From Bacteroidales bacterium (GTDB taxonomy: Bacteria > Bacteroidota > Bacteroidia > Bacteroidales > WCHB1-69): a DNA stretch of 64,000 nucleotides. The stretch lies in assembly GCA_017549765.1 (NCBI GenBank), contig JAFYNM010000015.1, positions 1-64,000 of the forward strand. The letters are read 5' to 3'. Each line of letters begins with the position of its first letter. The first letter of the stretch is position 1. Below are positions 18,539-29,505 of the stretch, piece after piece. The notes under the pieces are model-generated. The model had not been told where the DNA came from and made no database searches. It worked only from the letters and a program-made list of their open reading frames with translations. The translations under genes and the position numbers were made by a program.

Positions 18539-19051
18539 TTACCAATTGACAAAGGCTTTGTTAAAAATATCGTCGGTCAGGGCCTCGTTAATGGCATTGA
18601 CGAGGTTCGACTCCACACTGCTCAGGTTCTGGCTGCTGGAGTAATCGGCATAACGCGAGAAAGACTGGTCGAAGTTCTGGGTCTCGTCGAAGCTGTTCAC
18701 GAAGCGCACCCGCACGGTGATGGTCAGCCGGTTCATGGCCGCCGTCTCGTTGCCCTGGATGGCCACCGGGGAGACGGTATAGCCGGTGATCTCGCCCTCG
18801 ATGGAGTAGTCGCCGTTACGGCTCACAATAGTCAGCGGCGTCTGCCCCTGGATCTTGTCCTTCAGGGCAGTGGTGAACGACTGGCTGAGGGTCGGGTTCA
18901 CCAGCGAGGCATTGTTGGGGAAGTTGGTGATGGCCACCGTCTTGGCACGCGCATCTATGGTACCGCCCGTCAGCGAGACAGACAGCTTGCAGGCGCTCAT
19001 CACGACCGCCAGCATCACCAAGATCCATATAGATACACCTACTCTTCTCAT
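18539..19051 (-). CDS. lptE: LptE-like outer-membrane LPS-assembly lipoprotein
   Basis: The 170-residue protein has a lipoprotein signal (MLAVVMSAC, cysteine near residue 21). The Bacteroidota LptE pattern follows: [23 protein letters not shown] ... [13 protein letters not shown]. LptE plugs the LptD barrel that inserts LPS into the outer membrane. It overlaps the upstream sigma-54 activator by four bases (ATGA). Together with kdsB it supports an LPS-bearing outer membrane. Confidence 0.9.
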   Translation of the reverse strand: MRRVGVSIWILVMLAVVMSACKLSVSLTGGTIDARAKTVAITNFPNNASLVNPTLSQSFTTALKDKIQGQTPLTIVSRNGDYSIEGEITGYTVSPVAIQGNETAAMNRLTITVRVRFVNSFDETQNFDQSFSRYADYSSSQNLSSVESNLVNAINEALTDDIFNKAFVNW

Positions 19052-20316
19052 TCCAATCCGTACAAATCGATTTTACGATAGAGCGTCCGCTCGGAGATAT
19101 CCAAATCCCTGGCGGCCAGCTTGCGACTGCCCTCATGACGGCGCAAAGCCCGCTCTATGGCCCTTTTTTCCATCTCCGACAGCGAGATGATCTCCTCGTT
19201 GTCTTCTTCCGGCAACTCAGGCTCGTAGGAGTATATTTTGTGCTTGGCACCATCGGGCACCTCCAGATAGTCAACATTTTCAGACAGTTCCCGCACATCT
19301 CCCGCGTCAAAGCGAGACCTTCCCGTCCGCTTGCCGGAGAACGGCATGGACAAGTCTGGCAGTGCATGCGACAGGACCGTGTCCCCTTTGTTTGACTCCT
19401 GGATCTTGTTCAACTGCTTCTTCAGCTCCACGATCTCCTTGCTAAGGTCGGAGATGACCTTCATGGTATCCCAGCGGAACTGTTCAAAGGCATCCACCTC
19501 AGAATGGGCCAGCACCGGCAGGTTGGAGGTCGGCGAGCTCAGGTAGGGCTTCAGCCGCTCGGCGGTGACGACCCGGTCCTCCTCAATCAAGGATATCTGT
19601 TCCGTCACATTCTTGAGCTGGCGGATGTTGCCGGGCCAGCCATAGCGCTTCAACTCCTCCTTGGCATCATCGGTGAGCGTGATCATCGGGGATTTGTACT
19701 TGGCGGAGAAATCGCTGGCGAACTTGACAAACAGGGGCAGGATGTCCTCCTGGCGTTCACGGAGCGCAGGCATCCGGATAGGCACGGAGCAGAGGCGGTA
19801 GTAGAGATCCTCGCGGAACTTGCCCTTGCTGATGCGGTCGCCGATGTTGACATTGGTGGCAGCCACCACCCGCACGTCGGTCTTCTGCACCTTGGAGGAG
19901 CCCACTCTGATGAACTCACCGCTTTCCAGCACGCGCAACAGGCGCACCTGCGTGGCAGGCGGCAGGTCGGCGACCTCGTCGAGGAAGATAGTGCCGCCAT
20001 CCGCCACCTCGAAGTAGCCCTTACGGCTCTCCACCGCCCCGGTGAAGGCCCCTTTCTCATGGCCAAAGAGCTCGGAGTCAATCGTACCCTCAGGGATGGC
20101 CCCACAGTTGACCGCGATGTAGTTCTTATTCTTGCGGGCGCTATAGGCATGGATGATCTTGGGGATGTTCTCCTTGCCGACACCACTCTCGCCAGTCACC
20201 AGCACCGACAAGTCGGTCTTGGCCGCCTGCACTGCCACATCGACGGCATGCTCAAAGGCCTTGTTGAAACCGATCATCTCGAAACGGCGCTTAATCGAAT
20301 CAAAATCTGCACTCAT
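19048..20316 (-). CDS. Sigma-54-dependent transcriptional activator without receiver domain
   Basis: The 422-residue protein begins directly with the AAA+ domain: Walker A GESGVGKE near residue 41, GAFTGA (the sigma-54 contact loop) near 90 and Walker B IFLDEVADLP near 112. A linker follows, then a Fis-type HTH at the C-terminus (EGSRKLAARDLDISERTLYRKI). No response-receiver, GAF or PAS domain precedes the AAA+ core. Activity must therefore be controlled by level, by a partner or by the ~80-residue linker around residues 270-350. It leads the lptE-TPR-secG unit. A matching sigma-54 promoter stands at 32081. Confidence 0.95.
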   Translation of the reverse strand: MSADFDSIKRRFEMIGFNKAFEHAVDVAVQAAKTDLSVLVTGESGVGKENIPKIIHAYSARKNKNYIAVNCGAIPEGTIDSELFGHEKGAFTGAVESRKGYFEVADGGTIFLDEVADLPPATQVRLLRVLESGEFIRVGSSKVQKTDVRVVAATNVNIGDRISKGKFREDLYYRLCSVPIRMPALRERQEDILPLFVKFASDFSAKYKSPMITLTDDAKEELKRYGWPGNIRQLKNVTEQISLIEEDRVVTAERLKPYLSSPTSNLPVLAHSEVDAFEQFRWDTMKVISDLSKEIVELKKQLNKIQESNKGDTVLSHALPDLSMPFSGKRTGRSRFDAGDVRELSENVDYLEVPDGAKHKIYSYEPELPEEDNEEIISLSEMEKRAIERALRRHEGSRKLAARDLDISERTLYRKIDLYGLE

Positions 20317-20338
20317 TCAGCAAAAATCTAAAGGGGCG

Positions 20339-20346
20339 CAAAGATA
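20339..20346 (-). promoter_or_regulatory. -7 box for the activator-lptE-TPR-secG unit
   Basis: TATCTTTG on the minus strand, 22 bases before the ATG at 20316. Confidence 0.7.
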
Positions 20347-20420
20347 CACTTTTTTTTCGAGGTGGTATCCATCGGGACAATATTAACTGTTGGTTGTTGA
20401 CAATTGTTTGATAAAAATGT

Positions 20421-20428
20421 TATTTTTG
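20421..20428 (+). promoter_or_regulatory. -7 box for the 1433-residue T9SS protein
   Basis: TATTTTTG, 47 bases before the ATG; a TTG at 20397-20399 is a weak -33 candidate. Confidence 0.65.
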
Positions 20429-20475
20429 CGCTCTTATTTTTGAATGGATAATTACGAAATTTAAATAAAACCACA

Positions 20476-23400
20476 ATGAAAAAAAGTTACTTGTTAAAAC
20501 AGTGTATCATTCTGTGTATCGCGCTTTTAGGACTTACTTCCTTGCGTGCACAGACCATTATTTTCCAGGAGGACTTCAGCGGATTCACCGACTCCCTGAC
20601 GGGCGCTGACATCTCCGCTTCTCTGGACAATTACACCACCCTGACGGGCTGGACAGGCTCCAAGGTGTACGACTTCAAAGGAAAGGTTAAGATGGGCACC
20701 TCCAGCGCTTTGGGTTGGATTCAGACTCCTGCCATCGACCTGTCCAACGACAATGGTCTTTTCACCTTGAGTTTCGACGCCACCGCTTGGAACAACGACA
20801 CCACCACCATCAAGGTGTATGTCAACGGGACGCCCACATTGGTAACGGGCTTGTCGAATTCACATCCCGGAACGCCCCCGACCCCCAGCTATGAGTCGAT
20901 GCAGCATTTCACGCTGACACTCACGGGCGGCACCGCTGCCACCACCATCAAGTTCGAGGGCAAGCAGGCTGCCAAGGGCCGTTTCTTCCTCGACAACGTG
21001 GTCATCACGCAGAACACGGGCATCACCTCCGCCTCCGCACCCGTCTTCACCCCTGACGCGGGCCTCTACACCGAGCCTGTCAGCGTGACGATGAGCAGTG
21101 CCACCGCAGGTGCGACCATCTACTACACCCTCGACGGCACCACACCGACAACCTCCTCGTCTGTCTATTCCGCTCCCATCACCATCAGCCAGACGACCAC
21201 TGTCAAAGCATATGCGGTGGCCACCGGCTTTGGCGACAGTCCTGTGACCAGCGCCACCTACACCTTCCCAGCCACCGTGGCCAACATCGCGGCCTTCAAA
21301 GCCCTCACCGCCGGCAGTCAGCCCTACACCATCGCCAACGATGTCACTTTCGTATTCCATAGCGGCGTTTACACTTACGTTAAGGACGCCACCGCCGGAC
21401 TTTTGGTCTATGGCTCCAATATCACCACCGAGTTCACCGAAGGCGACCAGATCAGCAACCTGACGGGTGCCTATTCTCTATACCAAGGACAAATTGAGAT
21501 GACCAATGTGCAGAACCCCGCCGCCGCCACTGTCAACACGGGTGAGGTAACCCCCATCACAGTGACGATGAGCGACTTGCTGGCCAACTACAGCCAGTAT
21601 GACGCCCAGCTGATCACCTTGGAGAACGTCACCTTCCCCAACGGATTCTCCGGCTCCAACTCCACCACCATCACGCAAGGCACCGACCAATTGGTAGTCT
21701 ATAACCGCTTTGGCTTGGACACCACCCTGGCTGCCAACACCGTGACCAACGTCACCGGCTTCGCCGCCATCTACGGCACCAGCATCCAGATCTATCCGCG
21801 CAACAACCAAGACCTGACGAGCGCGATCCCGCAACCTTCGCTGACCATCACCGCACCTGCCAACGGCGCTAACTTCAGCAGTCTGGACACCCTGCCGGTC
21901 AGCGTCACCATCGACAATTTCGTGTTGGGCACCGACGGCTACCTCAAGGTAGAGACACCCTTGTCGACCACTATTGGGCTCACCAACCCCGTCTATCTGG
22001 ACCAAGCCGGACTTGCTGCTTTGCAACAGGCCGTGCTCTCACCGCTCCCTGCGGGCACGCATACCATCACCGCCTCCTTGGTGGACATGACGCAGGCCGC
22101 CCTCGTGCCGGCCGTGACTGCCACCACCACCTTCACGGTGACGATGCCCACTCTACCGACCCCGGTGTTCACGCCTGTTGCCGGCACCTACGCTGACAGC
22201 GTGGTCGTCAGCATCGCCTGCGCCACCGAGGGTGCCGAGATCCGCTACACCAATGACGGCACCGAGCCGACGGCCACCTCCACCCTCTACAACAGCCCCA
22301 TCACGCTGACGGCTACCGCCACTCTCAAGGCCAAGGCCTTCAAAGCATACTGGAACGACAGCGAGACCGCCACGGCTCTCTACACCGTAGTCTATGAACC
22401 CGTCTTGACGGTCAGCGAGACCGCCCTGAACTTCAGCAGCGACGTGCTGAGCCAGACCCTTACCGTCAGCGGCGCGCACCTGACGAACGCCATCACGCTC
22501 ACCAGCAGCAGCGCGCACTTCACCGTCACTCCCGCCACCATTAGTGATCCCAACGGCAACACCACGGTCACCGTCACCTTCGACGGCACCGAGCCTGCCA
22601 CGGGCACCTTGACAGTGGCCAGCGGCACGCTGACACAGACGGTAGCCCTCGCCGGCACCGTCACGCTGCCCACCCCGACCTTCACGCCGGCCAGTGGCGC
22701 CAGCGACACCCTGCTGACCGTCTCCATCGCCTGTGCCAACAGCAATGCCGAGATCCGCTACACCACCGACGGCACCACGCCCGATGGCAGCAGCAGCCTC
22801 TACAACGCCCCCATCACCCTGGACGTGGTGGGCTCTTACACCTTCAAGGCCATCGCTATGCTGAATGGTTGGGACGCCAGCGCCGTTGCCGAGGCCACCT
22901 ACACCATCGTGGCCCCCGCCCCGCCGACACCTGAATATAACGACACCCTGCTCTATCATACTGGCTTCGAAGTCGCGGACGGCTTCACCGCCACCACCGT
23001 CTATAACAACCCCGCCGAGGCCTTCTCAGGTCCAAGCGGACAGCAATGGGCCACCGTCTATGGCACTCCCGCCACGACGGGCGCCATCCAGGGAGCTCAG
23101 TCCATGCAGATGCGCTGGTACGCATCCGCTGCCACCACGCTGGGCCACACCTACACCAACTTCGACGTGGCCCATGCCTCCCGCATCCAGTTCGCAGCGG
23201 CCTCCACCAACGGCCTCAACGTGAACGTCGCCTACTCCACCGACGGCGGCAACACCTACAGCGTCCCCACGCTCTTCGTGTTGGGCGACAGTCTGGCCAT
23301 GTACAACCTGGAAATCAACAGCGACGGCTCCTTCGACAATGTACGCTTCAAATTCGAGGTAGCGTTGCCCGCCACCGCCCCGACCAGCACCTCCCGCGTC

Positions 23401-24777
23401 TATATCGACAGTGTGAGCATCTTCGGCTATCCGAGCGCTCCCTCCTCGACCGTCGAGATGCCGGTCATCACGCCTAACAGCGGCAACTACATCGAGCCTG
23501 TGACGGTGACCATGACCTGCGCCACCGCAGGTGCGGAGATCCGCTACACCACCGACGGCACCACGCCGACGAGCACCTCCACCCTCTACAGCGCCCCCTT
23601 CACCGTGAGCACCAACACGACCGTCAAGGCGGCCGCCTTCTTCGGCTCCATGACACCGAGCAATGTGGCTACCGCCTCTTACACCTTCCCGACAGAGGTG
23701 GCCAACATCGCCGCCTTCAAGGCTGCCAGCACCGCCACCAACACCACCCCGTACAAGATTACGGGCGATGTCACCTTTGTGTTCCAGAACGGCTACAACA
23801 TCTATATCCAAGATGCCACGGGCGGACTGCTCATCTACAATCAGAACGGCAACATCACCAACACCTATGCCGAGGGTGACGTCATCAGCGGCGGCATCTG
23901 CGGCACCTACACCCTGTACCACGGTCTCGTGGAGATGGTTCCGTTGGCCAACCCGGCTGCTGCCTCCTCCAACGTGGGCGCCATCACGCCTGTACTGACC
24001 GACATCGAGACCATCGAGGCCCAGTACTATCTCTTCGAGTCTAGACTGGTGACCTTGAGCAATGTGGTCTTCACCAATGGCGGCACCTACACCACCAGCA
24101 ACGCCTCCAACCTCGACATCGAGCAGAACGGCGAGATCATGCAGTGCCGCAACGTATTCAAGACACTGGATCTGACCATCCCAGCCGGACAACATGCCGA
24201 CGTGACTGGCTTCGTGCTGCAATATGACGGCAACTACCAGATCGCCCCGCGCGACAATGACGACATCACCTTCGTGACTGTCACGGAAGACACCGTGGCC
24301 ACGCCGGTCATCACCATCACCGACAACGGCGACGGCAACGTGACGGTAGCCATCACCTGCGCCACGGCAGACGCCAATATCTACTATACACTCGACGGCA
24401 CCACGCCCGACGAGAACGCCACGCTCTACACCGCGGCTATCACCCATGACGGCGGCGAGTTCACCGTCAAGGCCATCGCCATCAAAGAGGGCATGGTCAA
24501 CAGCGCCATGGCTACGATGACGCACACCGGCATCCAGGATGTGAACATCCTCTGCACGGTCTATCCCAACCCGACCACCAGCACGTGCCACCTGAGCACC
24601 AACGGTACTCTTATCAAGACCGTGGCTATGTACGACACCTTCGGCAAGTTGGTTGGCACCATGAGCGTCAACGACACAGAGACAACCCTCGACCTGTCGG
24701 GCTACGCCACCGGTCTCTATCATGTGCGCATCGTCACCACCGACGGTGTCGTCACCACCAAGGTCATGAAGCAATAG
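20476..24777 (+). CDS. Giant T9SS-sorted repeat protein with five chitobiase-C-like modules
   Basis: The 1433-residue protein has a signal peptide ending LRAQ. Five modules carry the CHB_HEX_C-like core YTxDGTxP, near residues 210, 580, 755, 1018 and 1298. Two copies of another domain begin VANIAAFKA near residues 268 and 1075 and continue DVTFVF...YxxDAT(A/G)GLL(V/I)Y; they look like OB-fold domains of Bacteroidota surface proteins. Jelly-roll-like segments lie at ~25-180 and ~830-990. The C-terminus is a type A T9SS sorting domain (VYPNPTTST ... GLYHVRIVTTDG). No catalytic domain is visible, so a structural or adhesive role is likely. The gene is strikingly rich in ACC, GCC and GGC codons. 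Confidence 0.9.
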   Translation: MKKSYLLKQCIILCIALLGLTSLRAQTIIFQEDFSGFTDSLTGADISASLDNYTTLTGWTGSKVYDFKGKVKMGTSSALGWIQTPAIDLSNDNGLFTLSFDATAWNNDTTTIKVYVNGTPTLVTGLSNSHPGTPPTPSYESMQHFTLTLTGGTAATTIKFEGKQAAKGRFFLDNVVITQNTGITSASAPVFTPDAGLYTEPVSVTMSSATAGATIYYTLDGTTPTTSSSVYSAPITISQTTTVKAYAVATGFGDSPVTSATYTFPATVANIAAFKALTAGSQPYTIANDVTFVFHSGVYTYVKDATAGLLVYGSNITTEFTEGDQISNLTGAYSLYQGQIEMTNVQNPAAATVNTGEVTPITVTMSDLLANYSQYDAQLITLENVTFPNGFSGSNSTTITQGTDQLVVYNRFGLDTTLAANTVTNVTGFAAIYGTSIQIYPRNNQDLTSAIPQPSLTITAPANGANFSSLDTLPVSVTIDNFVLGTDGYLKVETPLSTTIGLTNPVYLDQAGLAALQQAVLSPLPAGTHTITASLVDMTQAALVPAVTATTTFTVTMPTLPTPVFTPVAGTYADSVVVSIACATEGAEIRYTNDGTEPTATSTLYNSPITLTATATLKAKAFKAYWNDSETATALYTVVYEPVLTVSETALNFSSDVLSQTLTVSGAHLTNAITLTSSSAHFTVTPATISDPNGNTTVTVTFDGTEPATGTLTVASGTLTQTVALAGTVTLPTPTFTPASGASDTLLTVSIACANSNAEIRYTTDGTTPDGSSSLYNAPITLDVVGSYTFKAIAMLNGWDASAVAEATYTIVAPAPPTPEYNDTLLYHTGFEVADGFTATTVYNNPAEAFSGPSGQQWATVYGTPATTGAIQGAQSMQMRWYASAATTLGHTYTNFDVAHASRIQFAAASTNGLNVNVAYSTDGGNTYSVPTLFVLGDSLAMYNLEINSDGSFDNVRFKFEVALPATAPTSTSRVYIDSVSIFGYPSAPSSTVEMPVITPNSGNYIEPVTVTMTCATAGAEIRYTTDGTTPTSTSTLYSAPFTVSTNTTVKAAAFFGSMTPSNVATASYTFPTEVANIAAFKAASTATNTTPYKITGDVTFVFQNGYNIYIQDATGGLLIYNQNGNITNTYAEGDVISGGICGTYTLYHGLVEMVPLANPAAASSNVGAITPVLTDIETIEAQYYLFESRLVTLSNVVFTNGGTYTTSNASNLDIEQNGEIMQCRNVFKTLDLTIPAGQHADVTGFVLQYDGNYQIAPRDNDDITFVTVTEDTVATPVITITDNGDGNVTVAITCATADANIYYTLDGTTPDENATLYTAAITHDGGEFTVKAIAIKEGMVNSAMATMTHTGIQDVNILCTVYPNPTTSTCHLSTNGTLIKTVAMYDTFGKLVGTMSVNDTETTLDLSGYATGLYHVRIVTTDGVVTTKVMKQ

Positions 24778-24809
24778 AGCATCGGCTTCAAGGGCCCTCT
24801 GTATTTCTC

Positions 24810-24870
24810 CACGGATCACGCGGATCTGCACGGATTTTCTCCACGCAACTCCCGTGATCCGTGTTTTTTT
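24810..24870 (+). terminator. Terminator-like hairpin after the repeat protein
   Basis: Arms CACGGATCACG (24810-24820) and CGTGATCCGTG (24853-24863) are perfectly complementary, with a 32-base loop and a TTTTTTT run. The loop holds further CGGAT motifs. It may be part of a dispersed CGGATCACG-type intergenic repeat. Confidence 0.65.
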
Positions 24871-25004
24871 GTTGCAAAAATTATCAACCACTGCAACAAT
24901 CACCCCTAAAAATTCGTCTTATCTGATGTCAGCTGTCGTCAATCGGACATCGCGGTCGCTGACATTGTTTTTCTTGTGTGTCCGCAAATAAAAAACATTT
25001 CCCT

Positions 25005-25748
25005 ATGAAAAAGCATTACTATTTGATCCCTTTGATGGCTCTTCTTTTCGTCATCACCTTCTCCGCTTGTAACCATGGCGGCGGACAAAACGGCAAGATC
25101 ATCCGCAATGCCGTGACCGATGTGGACGGCAACAAATATGACGCTGTAAAGCTGGGTGACCAGGTGTGGATGCAGACCAACCTGCGCACCAAGCATTACC
25201 GTGACGGCAGCGCCATCGAGCAGGGCACCGACAACATCAGCGCCCACGACCCGCTCTTCTACCAGCCCACCACACAAGAATTTGCCGCCTACGACGAAAA
25301 GACGCACGGACTCTATTACAACTGGAAAGCAGTGGATAATGAGAAAGGTCTCTGCCCAGAAGGATGGCATGTGCCTTCTGATGCCGAATGGACGCAGCTG
25401 GAAGAGTATGTTGGCAGTCAGAGCGACTATGTATATGGCGACGACAACAGATATATCGGCAAGGCATTGGCTTCCACGGTAGGCTGGAACGAAGCCCCCT
25501 CCTATCACGAAGGCCATGTCGGGAACAACCCGGATGCCAACAATGCAACGGGGTTCTCCGCTGTCCCTGCCGGCAAGTTCCAAGATCACGCCTGGGGGAG
25601 TTTCGGTGCCACGGCCTTCTTCTGGACCGCCACCGCTAACAGCTTCAACTCCTCTTGGGACCGCTGGGTCCACTACGACAGTCCGCTCGTGCTCAGACTC
25701 TCGTCCAACTACAACGTCGCCAAGTCAGTACGTTGCGTAAAAGATTAA
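25005..25748 (+). CDS. FISUMP-domain lipoprotein
   Basis: The 247-residue protein has a lipoprotein signal (LLFVITFSAC). A Fibrobacter succinogenes major paralogous (FISUMP) domain follows: TDVDGNKYDAVKLGDQVWMQTNLRT, LYYNWKAVDN, LCPEGWHVPSDAEW, and the diagnostic ending KSVRCVKD. The fold is C-type-lectin-like and the proteins are surface exposed; their ligands are unknown. ATG at 25005 places the lipobox correctly; a start 27 bases upstream is less likely. It is a single gene. Confidence 0.9.
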   Translation: MKKHYYLIPLMALLFVITFSACNHGGGQNGKIIRNAVTDVDGNKYDAVKLGDQVWMQTNLRTKHYRDGSAIEQGTDNISAHDPLFYQPTTQEFAAYDEKTHGLYYNWKAVDNEKGLCPEGWHVPSDAEWTQLEEYVGSQSDYVYGDDNRYIGKALASTVGWNEAPSYHEGHVGNNPDANNATGFSAVPAGKFQDHAWGSFGATAFFWTATANSFNSSWDRWVHYDSPLVLRLSSNYNVAKSVRCVKD

Positions 25749-25790
25749 CATGCCAGCATGACCTTTCAGGCATATACCTTCCTTCCCCCA

Positions 25791-25888
25791 ACTATTATCT
25801 ATTATCTATTATCTATCAACTATTATCTCTCTCTCAACTTTTAACTCTTAACTCTTAACTTTTAACTCTTCACTTTTAACTCTTCACT
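25791..25888 (+). repeat. Low-complexity intergenic repeat (TATTATC and TTTTAACTC units)
   Basis: Runs of CTATTATCTATTATC are followed by several copies of ACTCTTAACTTTTAACTC-like units. It lies between convergent-free genes, with no coding capacity. Similar short tandem tracts are common between genes in Bacteroidales. Confidence 0.8.
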
Positions 25889-25916
25889 CCTCCCTCCCCT
25901 GTTCCTCAAAAAATTG

Positions 25917-25924
25917 TATCTTTG
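25917..25924 (+). promoter_or_regulatory. -7 box for the esterase-transporter pair
   Basis: TATCTTTG, 23 bases before the ATG at 25948. Confidence 0.7.
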
Positions 25925-25947
25925 CGGCTTTGTTAAATCATGCTGCA

Positions 25948-26919
25948 ATGAAGAAATTGTTCCTCCTATGCCTGATGCTGGCCGCCACGCTGTCGTTGCT
26001 GGCGCAGGACTCTCTGCTATATGAGAAGCTACTGCCCTCCATACCCCAAACGCCTTACGCCACGGAGGTCTTCGTCACCCGGGACTCGGCCCTCTACATG
26101 GACATCTACCTGCCCGAGACGCAGAACGAACAGCACGCCTGCTTCCTCTACGTGCACAGTGGAGGCTTCATCGGCGGCGAGCGGACCGAGAGCATGGCGC
26201 ACATTGCTCCTTACCTGCTGAAAGAGGGCTTTGTCATCATCTCCATCGACTATCGGCTCGGCCTCAAGGGGAAAAAGGACCTGGGTGTCATCTCGGGCAT
26301 GCGGAATTTCCAGAACGCCATAGACATGGCCGCCGAGGATCTCTTGGCGGCCACTGGCTATATCCTCCGCAACAAGCTGACGGTAGGCCATTGCACCATC
26401 AACCCGGACTATATCATCACCTGTGGCAGCAGTGCCGGGGCCATCACCGTCTTGCAGGCCGACTACTATCTGCACAACGAGGCGCCCTTCGACATCCAGC
26501 TGCCCGACACGTTCCGCTATGCCGGCGTACTCTCTTTCGCCGGCGGCATTTTCTCCAACCACGGCAAGATCCGATATCGGGAGGGAGCGCCCGCCCCCAC
26601 CCTGCTCTGTCACGGCATGGACGACCATCTGGTGCCCTACGGCAAGATCCAGTTCTTCAACCTCGGCATGTTCGGCAGCGACGCCCTGGCCAAACAGTTT
26701 GAGAAATACGACTACCCCTACCACATCAAACGCTACAAAGACCTCGGCCATGAGGCTGCCGGCCGACATGTCTATGAGGCTGACATCATCCTGGACTTCA
26801 TCCGCGAGTTCGTCTTCGAAAAACGGTTCCTCCAGATTGACGAGACCTATTACGCCCCCAACATCCAGCACTGGCCCTTCGGCAGCTACAAGGTCAAGGA
26901 TCTCAAGAAGTTCAACTAG
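25948..26919 (+). CDS. Secreted alpha/beta hydrolase (carboxylesterase-like)
   Basis: The 323-residue protein has a signal peptide (MKKLFLLCLMLAATLSLLAQ). The alpha/beta hydrolase fold follows, with oxyanion motif HSGGFIGGE near residue 67, nucleophile elbow CGSSAGA near 158, acid in the HGMDDHLVPYGK segment and histidine in DLGHEAAG. It resembles the hormone-sensitive-lipase/BD-FAE esterases that deacylate sugars or short esters. The start at 25948 rather than 25930 gives a clean signal sequence. It lies 15 bases before a YfcC-type transporter, so product uptake by that carrier is possible. Confidence 0.85.
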   Translation: MKKLFLLCLMLAATLSLLAQDSLLYEKLLPSIPQTPYATEVFVTRDSALYMDIYLPETQNEQHACFLYVHSGGFIGGERTESMAHIAPYLLKEGFVIISIDYRLGLKGKKDLGVISGMRNFQNAIDMAAEDLLAATGYILRNKLTVGHCTINPDYIITCGSSAGAITVLQADYYLHNEAPFDIQLPDTFRYAGVLSFAGGIFSNHGKIRYREGAPAPTLLCHGMDDHLVPYGKIQFFNLGMFGSDALAKQFEKYDYPYHIKRYKDLGHEAAGRHVYEADIILDFIREFVFEKRFLQIDETYYAPNIQHWPFGSYKVKDLKKFN

Positions 26920-26934
26920 AAAACCCTCCCTGCC

Positions 26935-28539
<1,605 letters not shown>

Positions 28540-28606
28540 GGTTGGTCATTAGCCATTGGCCGTTGGCTATTAGCTAATAACTCATAACTTCTAACTTCAA
28601 ACTCCT

Positions 28607-28648
28607 AACTGACAACTGATAACTGACAACTGATAACTGACAACTGAC
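28607..28648 (+). repeat. Three tandem 14-base repeats (AACTGACAACTGAT)
   Basis: Three adjacent copies differ only at the last base. They lie in a low-complexity intergenic stretch (28556-28652) that also has CATTGGCC/GTTGGCTATTAGC-like pieces. No spacers are present, so it is not a CRISPR array. Confidence 0.85.
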
Positions 28649-28653
28649 AACTC

Positions 28654-29502
28654 TCACCGTTGTTCGATCTGCCTTTTATATTCTTCCGCATAATGGTAGA
28701 ACTTCTTGGCCATCTCATAGTTATGGCGCTGTTCGGCAGCCTTGGCAATGGAGATGTAGGACTCATAGACCCCCTCGCGGGAGACTAATATACCTCTATA
28801 GTAATCGTCGTTGCAGTAGCCACTGGGCATATTGTTGCAGAAATGTTCCAACGTCTGGAACACCTCCAACGCCTCGGCGGCACGTCCCTGCTGCACCAGC
28901 CACTGCCCCTTGTTGTACATCTGTTCATAAAGCTCCAAAGTGAAGTCCGACACCCGACGCTCCTGTTCTTCCGTCAGCACTGTCTTGGTATAGATGACAT
29001 GGATGGTCTCCACCGCTTCGTCGAATTGCTCTTCCCGAAGCTGCAGCTGGGCCTTCATCAGCAAGGCATCGGCATGGAGCGGGTTGTACTGCAAGGCTCT
29101 GTCCAAAAAATAATGGCACTGGGTGAGCGCATTATAATACAACTCTTCCGCAGCCTTCTGATAGAAAATGTCGTCCACATGATCACGCAGGTTCTTCAGC
29201 TTGACATCTTTAGCATCAGCCTTATACTTGACCCGCTGATAGGCCGCCCGCAGCTGATAGTAGTCTTTGTCGGGACAATCGACCAGGGTCGGCAGCTGTC
29301 GATTCCGCAAATAATACAAATCCCGTTGGATGTCCTGCAAGAAGAGATAGTGCAGGGCGATCAACTCCGGGTCATCCTCTGTCAGCTGACCGATACGCTC
29401 CTCCCAACGCGAGAGTTGTGACAACACCGCATCGCAGTCGGTCTGGGCACAAGCCGCGGCGACTGTCATCCAGCATATCGAAACCAGCAAGAGACGCTTC
29501 AA
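28654..29502 (-). CDS. Secreted TPR-like protein, function unknown
   Basis: The 282-residue protein has a signal peptide (MKRLLLVSICWMTVAAACAQ) and is almost all helical. TPR-like pairs lie around residues 118-170 (ALQYNPLHADALLMKAQLQLREEQFDEA) and 200-225 (WLVQQGRAAEALEVFQTLEHF). Cysteines are few. It lies three bases after the thioredoxin lipoprotein gene in the murD unit. A periplasmic scaffold role is likely; I do not recognise the family. Confidence 0.8.
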   Translation of the reverse strand: MKRLLLVSICWMTVAAACAQTDCDAVLSQLSRWEERIGQLTEDDPELIALHYLFLQDIQRDLYYLRNRQLPTLVDCPDKDYYQLRAAYQRVKYKADAKDVKLKNLRDHVDDIFYQKAAEELYYNALTQCHYFLDRALQYNPLHADALLMKAQLQLREEQFDEAVETIHVIYTKTVLTEEQERRVSDFTLELYEQMYNKGQWLVQQGRAAEALEVFQTLEHFCNNMPSGYCNDDYYRGILVSREGVYESYISIAKAAEQRHNYEMAKKFYHYAEEYKRQIEQR

Positions 29503-29505
29503 GGA

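Noticed and set aside
24810-24863. Riboswitch-like structure after the repeat protein
   Set aside because: It lies downstream of a stop and before a gene with its own leader; hairpin plus T run fits a terminator better.
23026-24903. Long open frame of over 600 codons on the minus strand
   Set aside because: It is the antisense of the T9SS repeat protein, whose ACC/GCC-rich codons leave the opposite strand open. It has no family features and no promoter.
28607-28648. Possible CRISPR-like tandem repeat
   Set aside because: The 14-base units abut without spacers and no cas gene is present in the window.
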